In this document: in pieces, positions 61,656 to 64,000 of the stretch
Layout of the letters: each line of letters begins with the position of its first letter
Position numbering within the stretch: the stretch's first letter is position 1
Source of the DNA: Martelella sp. NC20
Lineage (GTDB): Bacteria; Pseudomonadota; Alphaproteobacteria; Rhizobiales; Rhizobiaceae
Direction of reading: 5' to 3'
Assembly (NCBI RefSeq): GCF_013459645.1
Contig: NZ_CP054861.1
Span: 1,104,001-1,168,000, forward strand
Length of the DNA stretch: 64,000 bases
Position numbers and translations under genes: made by a program
The notes under the pieces: model-generated
The model's database searches: none
What the model was told of the DNA's origin: nothing
The model's input: the letters and a program-made list of their open reading frames with translations, nothing else

Positions 61656-62183
61656 ATGAACAATCGTGACATCGCAATTCCTGACGCCATCATCGTCATG
61701 GGCGTCAGCGGCTCGGGCAAGTCCTCCGTTGCGCGGCGTCTTGCCGAGCGGGCAGGCTATGATTTCATCGAGGGCGACGGGCTCCACCCTGCTGCCAATG
61801 TCGACAAGATGTCGCGCGGCATTCCGCTCGAGGATGACGACCGCTGGCCATGGCTGGCGCTGATCGGCACGGAAATCGCGAGCCACCGGCAGGAGGGGGT
61901 CGTGATCACCTGTTCGGCGCTGAAAAAGGCCTACCGCGACCGTCTGCGCGAGGCCGCCGGAGGGCCGCTGGCTTTCATTTTTCTTGAGGGCAGCGAGGCA
62001 TTGCTGAGCGCCCGGATGGGCCACCGCGCCGGCCATTTCATGCCGCTTTCGCTGCTCAAGAGCCAGCTCGCGACGCTGGAACGGCCGGACGGAGAGCCCG
62101 GCGTGGTCGTCGTCGACATCGATCATCCGCTCGAAGCGATCTGCGATGCGGCGCTTTCGGGCCTTGCCGGCGCATTTGACTGA
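61656..62183 (+). CDS. gntK: gluconokinase
   Basis: A 175-residue P-loop kinase phosphorylating D-gluconate to 6-phosphogluconate. It has the Walker A motif GVSGSGKSSVARRLAERAG near residue 15, EGDGLHPAANVDKMSRGIPL near 38 and DDDRWPWL following, with CSALKKAYRDRLR near 87, all typical of thermoresistant GntK. The ATG at 61656 is preceded by GGCGGGACAG. It lies next to a proposed inversion breakpoint and divergent from actR. The transporter gene downstream may share the transcript. Confidence 0.95.
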   Translation: MNNRDIAIPDAIIVMGVSGSGKSSVARRLAERAGYDFIEGDGLHPAANVDKMSRGIPLEDDDRWPWLALIGTEIASHRQEGVVITCSALKKAYRDRLREAAGGPLAFIFLEGSEALLSARMGHRAGHFMPLSLLKSQLATLERPDGEPGVVVVDIDHPLEAICDAALSGLAGAFD

Positions 62184-62258
62184 GCCGCCGCGTTTTCCGC
62201 CTTGCCTTTCGCGCATTCATCAGCGAACGTCAGGCAGGTGTAAGCGTGGAGAAACGGA

Positions 62259-63527
62259 ATGACGGTGACGGCCAGCGAGCGCAATCGCGCACTGTTTCTG
62301 GGGAGCATGGGCGGCGGGCTCGAATTCTATGACTTCGTGATCTACGCCTCCTTCGCCTCCCAGATCGGCAAGACCTTCTTTCCCGACGAGGCCGCCGCCA
62401 CAAGACTTCTCGCGGCCTTCGCGATCTTCGCCGTCGGCTATCTGGTGCGCCCGATCGGCGGCATCCTGTTTTCCCATTTCGGCGACAGATACGGCCGCAA
62501 GGCAATGCTGCGGATCTCGATTGCCGGGATGGCGGGCGCAACCTTCGTGATCGCCTTCCTGCCCGGCTATGCCAGCTGGGGGATTTCCGCCACCGTGCTG
62601 CTGGTGTTGCTGCGCATGGTGCAGGGGCTTTGCCTTGGCGGCGAGATTCCGGGCGCGATGACGCTGATCACCGAAACCATGCCGAAGCGGCGCGGCCTTG
62701 CCTGCGGCTTCCTGTTCATGATCATCAATGTCGGCATGCTGGTCGCCCAGGCGGTGCAATGGTCGATCGAGCATCTGCTGTCGGAAGCCGCGGTGCTTTC
62801 CTATGGCTGGCGCATCGGTTTCTTCGTCGGCGGCCTGGTTGCGATTGCGGGGTTTTTCCTGCGGGCGCGGCTTTCCGAGAGCCCGGCCTTCGCCGAGATG
62901 GAATCCCACGCCCACAAGGTGCCGCTCGCCGCGCTTTTCCGCAACAATGGCCGCGCCGTCTGGCTCGGCCTGTTCATCACCGGGCTCGGGGCGGCAGCCG
63001 TGCCGCTGCTTTATCTCTATATGAATTCCTATCTGACCGATTTCCTGAAATACGATCCCGATCAGGTGGCGACCGCCGTTCTTGTCGGCATCGTCCTGTT
63101 CTCGCTGCCGATGCCGGTTGCCGGCCTGATTTCGGATTTCGTCGGCATCAAGATCCCCGCCTTCATCGCTTCGCTGACGCTGGCGGTGGCGGCGATCCCG
63201 GCCTATGTCTGGATGCATCAGGGCGTGGCCGAACTGTTGCCGGCGATGGTCGTGATCTCGCTGATCGCCTCCTTTGCCTGGGGCGTCGGGCCGGTGCTGC
63301 TGACGGCGATCTTCCCCACGGATGTGCGCTATACCGGCGTTGCCTTCGTCTACAATATCGGCTTCGCGATCGTCGGCGGACTGACGCCGCTGACGGCGAC
63401 CTTCATCATTCAGCAGACCGGGTTCACGCTTGCGCCCGGCTTCCTGCTGGCTTTGTTTGCGGGGCTCGCGGCGGTGGCGATCTTCCTGTCCGAGGTGTTG
63501 CCTTCGCGCAAAACCGGTCGCGACTGA
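62259..63527 (+). CDS. MHS-family major facilitator transporter
   Basis: A 422-residue inner-membrane protein with about twelve helices. Typical metabolite:H+ symporter features are LGSMGGGLEFYDFVIYASFA at the N terminus, GDRYGRKAMLRISI near residue 85 and GGEIPGAMTLITETMPKRRG near 128. Members carry organic acids, betaine, proline or shikimate; the substrate here is not evident. It lies 75 bp after gntK on the same strand, so a sugar-acid link is possible. Confidence 0.88.
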   Translation: MTVTASERNRALFLGSMGGGLEFYDFVIYASFASQIGKTFFPDEAAATRLLAAFAIFAVGYLVRPIGGILFSHFGDRYGRKAMLRISIAGMAGATFVIAFLPGYASWGISATVLLVLLRMVQGLCLGGEIPGAMTLITETMPKRRGLACGFLFMIINVGMLVAQAVQWSIEHLLSEAAVLSYGWRIGFFVGGLVAIAGFFLRARLSESPAFAEMESHAHKVPLAALFRNNGRAVWLGLFITGLGAAAVPLLYLYMNSYLTDFLKYDPDQVATAVLVGIVLFSLPMPVAGLISDFVGIKIPAFIASLTLAVAAIPAYVWMHQGVAELLPAMVVISLIASFAWGVGPVLLTAIFPTDVRYTGVAFVYNIGFAIVGGLTPLTATFIIQQTGFTLAPGFLLALFAGLAAVAIFLSEVLPSRKTGRD

Positions 63528-63623
63528 ACGGTTCGGGGAGCAACCGCCGGATCCGCATCGGTCGTTTGCAGGAAGAGGGCCGATGCCCGCTGTTTCGTGG
63601 TTCCCTACCGTTGATCAGATGAT

Positions 63624-63629
63624 TATAAT
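63624..63629 (+). promoter_or_regulatory. possible -10 element before the edge gene
   Basis: TATAAT is a perfect -10 hexamer, with only a weak TTCCCT 17 bases upstream. It lies 125 bases before the ATG at 63754. Nothing else is recognised in this 226-bp gap. Confidence 0.3.
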
Positions 63630-63753
63630 GCAGAGTTAGCTACTGTTCGAAAATGCGCGCTTTACGTGCGGATAACTGAAAAACCCTCACTGCGGGAGGC
63701 CCGTCGTAGACTGCACGAGCCACATATTGTGTGCTGGGTCTGGGCGAGATCGC

Positions 63754-64000
63754 ATGAACAAAATCGACCTGGTGCTGGAAAATCTCGTCCTTGTTCATGA
63801 GATGAACAGGGTTGAGGAAATCGGCCGCGTCGTCGCCAATGCCGCGCAAGGTTACGGATTCTCCTATGTGGGCCTGTTTCGCCGGTTCTGGCCCAGCGAT
63901 GGCGATCGCCCGCGCTGGCAGCCGGTAACCCACTGGCTCAACCGCCGGCCAATTCTCGAATTCAGCGAGAAGTGCGCGCACGGCGCCGATGTGGGATGGT
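63754..64000 (+). CDS. start of a protein cut by the window edge, possibly LuxR-type autoinducer-binding
   Basis: Eighty-two residues are visible from an ATG at 63754 and the frame stays open to the last base. The sequence runs from MNKIDLVLENLVLVHEMNRV through ANAAQGYGFSYVGLFRRFWP to WQPVTHWLNRRPILEFSEKC. A helix followed by a GFSYVGLFRR strand and a W-rich segment resembles the N-terminal autoinducer-binding domain of LuxR proteins or a related sensor domain. The DNA-binding part would lie outside the window, so this is only a suggestion. Confidence 0.4.
   Translation, partial: MNKIDLVLENLVLVHEMNRVEEIGRVVANAAQGYGFSYVGLFRRFWPSDGDRPRWQPVTHWLNRRPILEFSEKCAHGADVGW

Overview
This window reads as the replication-origin region of a chromosome from the Hyphomicrobiales (Rhizobiales), probably a Rhizobiaceae-like or Martelella/Hoeflea-like organism. 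That placement is inference from gene content and GC-rich codon use. The supporting content is hemE next to a PpsR/DUF299 gene, mnmE-mnmG-rsmG-parA-parB with parS sites, a TrcR (DUF1013) regulator, ActS/ActR-type two-component genes, MmcB, a rhizobial smo polyol operon and many intergenic palindromic repeats. No rRNA, tRNA, CRISPR array, prophage or defence island was seen.

Layout. 1-1.8 kb: the 3' end of an ActS/RegB-like kinase, then an IS110-family transposase with a candidate guide-RNA leader. 1.9-8.5 kb: coaBC, a GyrI-like protein, a two-gene carboxyspermidine module, a SorC-family regulator and a divergent NAD-dependent epimerase. 8.8-12.4 kb: a leftward operon ppsR-maf-aroE-coaE-dnaQ. 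12.4-12.8 kb: the probable chromosomal origin, between ppsR and hemE. 12.8-21.8 kb: the rightward hemE, hemJ, rho, mnmE, mnmG, rsmG, parA, parB cluster with two perfect parS sites. 22-27 kb: leuS-lptE-holA and a YggS protein. 27-35 kb: two HxlR regulators paired with flavin oxidoreductases, trcR, acs, an orphan secreted protein and a ProC-like reductase. 35-39.4 kb: an OsmU/OpuC-type osmoprotectant ABC transporter. 39.8-42.3 kb: gyrB. 42.5-50.7 kb: a sorbitol/mannitol ABC transporter and catabolic operon. 50.8-53.8 kb: ahcY, an L,D-transpeptidase and mmcB. 53.8-60.7 kb: folC, accD, trpA, a small unknown gene, trpB, trpF, a zinc metalloprotease and DUF2852. 60.9-64 kb: actR, gntK, an MHS-type transporter and the start of a possible LuxR-like gene.

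The genes are mostly core housekeeping, so the most interesting material is in cis elements and gene order. The C-terminal part of an ActS-like kinase lies at the left edge on the plus strand, and its expected partner actR lies 61 kb away on the minus strand. This is the pattern left by one inversion of the whole intervening origin-bearing block, with an IS110 element at the left breakpoint. Other points are a 13-bp hairpin in the IS110 leader (candidate bridge RNA), three near-palindromes TGAGCAATTGCTCA before the smo operon, a perfect 12-bp palindrome before ahcY, two families of intergenic repeats, and shared GGTTAC-type repeats around one HxlR gene.

Start codons were chosen by family length and ribosome-binding site, and several differ from the longest reading frame. 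Functions come from motif and family recognition by eye; no database search was run.
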